In this document: positions 32,933 through 33,085 of the stretch, in pieces
How the letters are laid out: every line of letters starts with the position of its first letter
Numbering within the stretch: position 1 is the first letter of the stretch
DNA from: Deltaproteobacteria bacterium
GTDB lineage: Bacteria; Desulfobacterota_D; UBA1144; Nemesobacterales; CSP1-2
Length of the DNA stretch: 33,085 nucleotides
Assembly (NCBI GenBank): GCA_016187835.1
Contig: JACPIY010000038.1
Location: forward strand, 1-33,085
Reading direction: 5' to 3'
Notes under the pieces: model-generated
Told to the model about the DNA's origin: nothing
What the model saw: only the letters and a program-made list of their open reading frames with translations
The model's database searches: none
Program-made: the position numbers and the translations under genes

Positions 32933-33085
32933 TCAGCAACCTTGGAAGAAATCTCTAAGTAACGTCCTAATATCTTCGACTTTGAAAGGCTTCTCCAAAA
33001 GCATATTCCCCGTTTCATTAATAAAAGCACATGTATCACTACTGATATCGCCTGTTATAAAAACAATCTTCTTTGCAAGATTAAT
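32933..33085 (-). CDS. Receiver-domain protein, C-terminal end only
   Basis: The frame enters from the right edge as INLAKKIVFITGDISSDTCA, then LLEKPFKVEDIRTLLRDFFQ and TGA. It matches the end of a receiver domain, with ITGD in the switch strand and EKPF carrying the conserved lysine, as in hybrid histidine kinases or CheY-like proteins. The rest lies outside the window, so the full architecture is unknown. Confidence 0.8.
   Translation of the reverse strand: MNLAKKIVFITGDISSDTCAFINETGNMLLEKPFKVEDIRTLLRDFFQGC

Noticed and set aside
1-33085. CRISPR arrays, tRNA or rRNA genes
   Set aside because: No regularly spaced repeats, no tRNA T-loop with a matching cloverleaf, and no rRNA sequence was seen on either strand by eye.

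Overview
The window looks like chromosome from a moderately AT-rich, Gram-negative bacterium of a deltaproteobacterial, Nitrospirota or Dadabacteria-like type. This rests on the style of the HU, IlvD, CoaBC and APS-reductase proteins and on frequent GTG/TTG starts; I cannot place it more finely. No rRNA, tRNA or CRISPR array was seen.

Bases 1 to about 8650 are housekeeping: the end of cysH (sulfate assimilation), an HU protein, ilvA and ilvD (branched-chain amino acids), a stand-alone response regulator, coaBC (coenzyme A), a small membrane protein, a metallo-beta-lactamase-fold protein with a degraded zinc site, and a Rieske ferredoxin. Short palindromic intergenic repeats (TAGAGACG-type hairpins and two other kinds) dot this part and were not seen further right.

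Bases 8650 to about 14750 are an AT-rich accessory segment. It holds a zinc-ribbon PD-(D/E)XK nuclease with no methylase beside it, a secreted protein, a DUF262 plus HNH (GmrSD-like) defence protein, and a truncated serine recombinase. A more GC-rich leftward patch of tiny and broken genes follows.

Bases 14800 to 27650 hold small stress or redox genes and the most interesting structure. A MarR-type regulator with a C-terminal Cys/His cluster sits opposite a Rieske gene and ahead of a sigma-70 factor. Both the regulator and the sigma gene carry the same 17-bp near-palindrome at the promoter. An unrecognised protein family with an EW-N-R-SL-CGDIG motif occurs three times: one full copy, one broken copy directly after sigma gene 1, and one internally deleted copy directly before a second, paralogous sigma gene. 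That second sigma gene lies in a leftward run with a cold-shock protein, zinc-binding microproteins and a degenerate cold-shock gene.

Bases 28130 to 33085 are a graveyard of mobile DNA: a second serine-recombinase remnant, a complete but inactivated IS4-type insertion sequence with a 9-bp target duplication, a broken Phd/YefM antitoxin, a DUF5678 gene whose promoter predicts a leaderless mRNA, a tyrosine recombinase interrupted by two adjacent TAG codons, and the end of a receiver-domain protein running off the window. Tail fragments of a related tyrosine recombinase form an inverted repeat near 23.87 kb.
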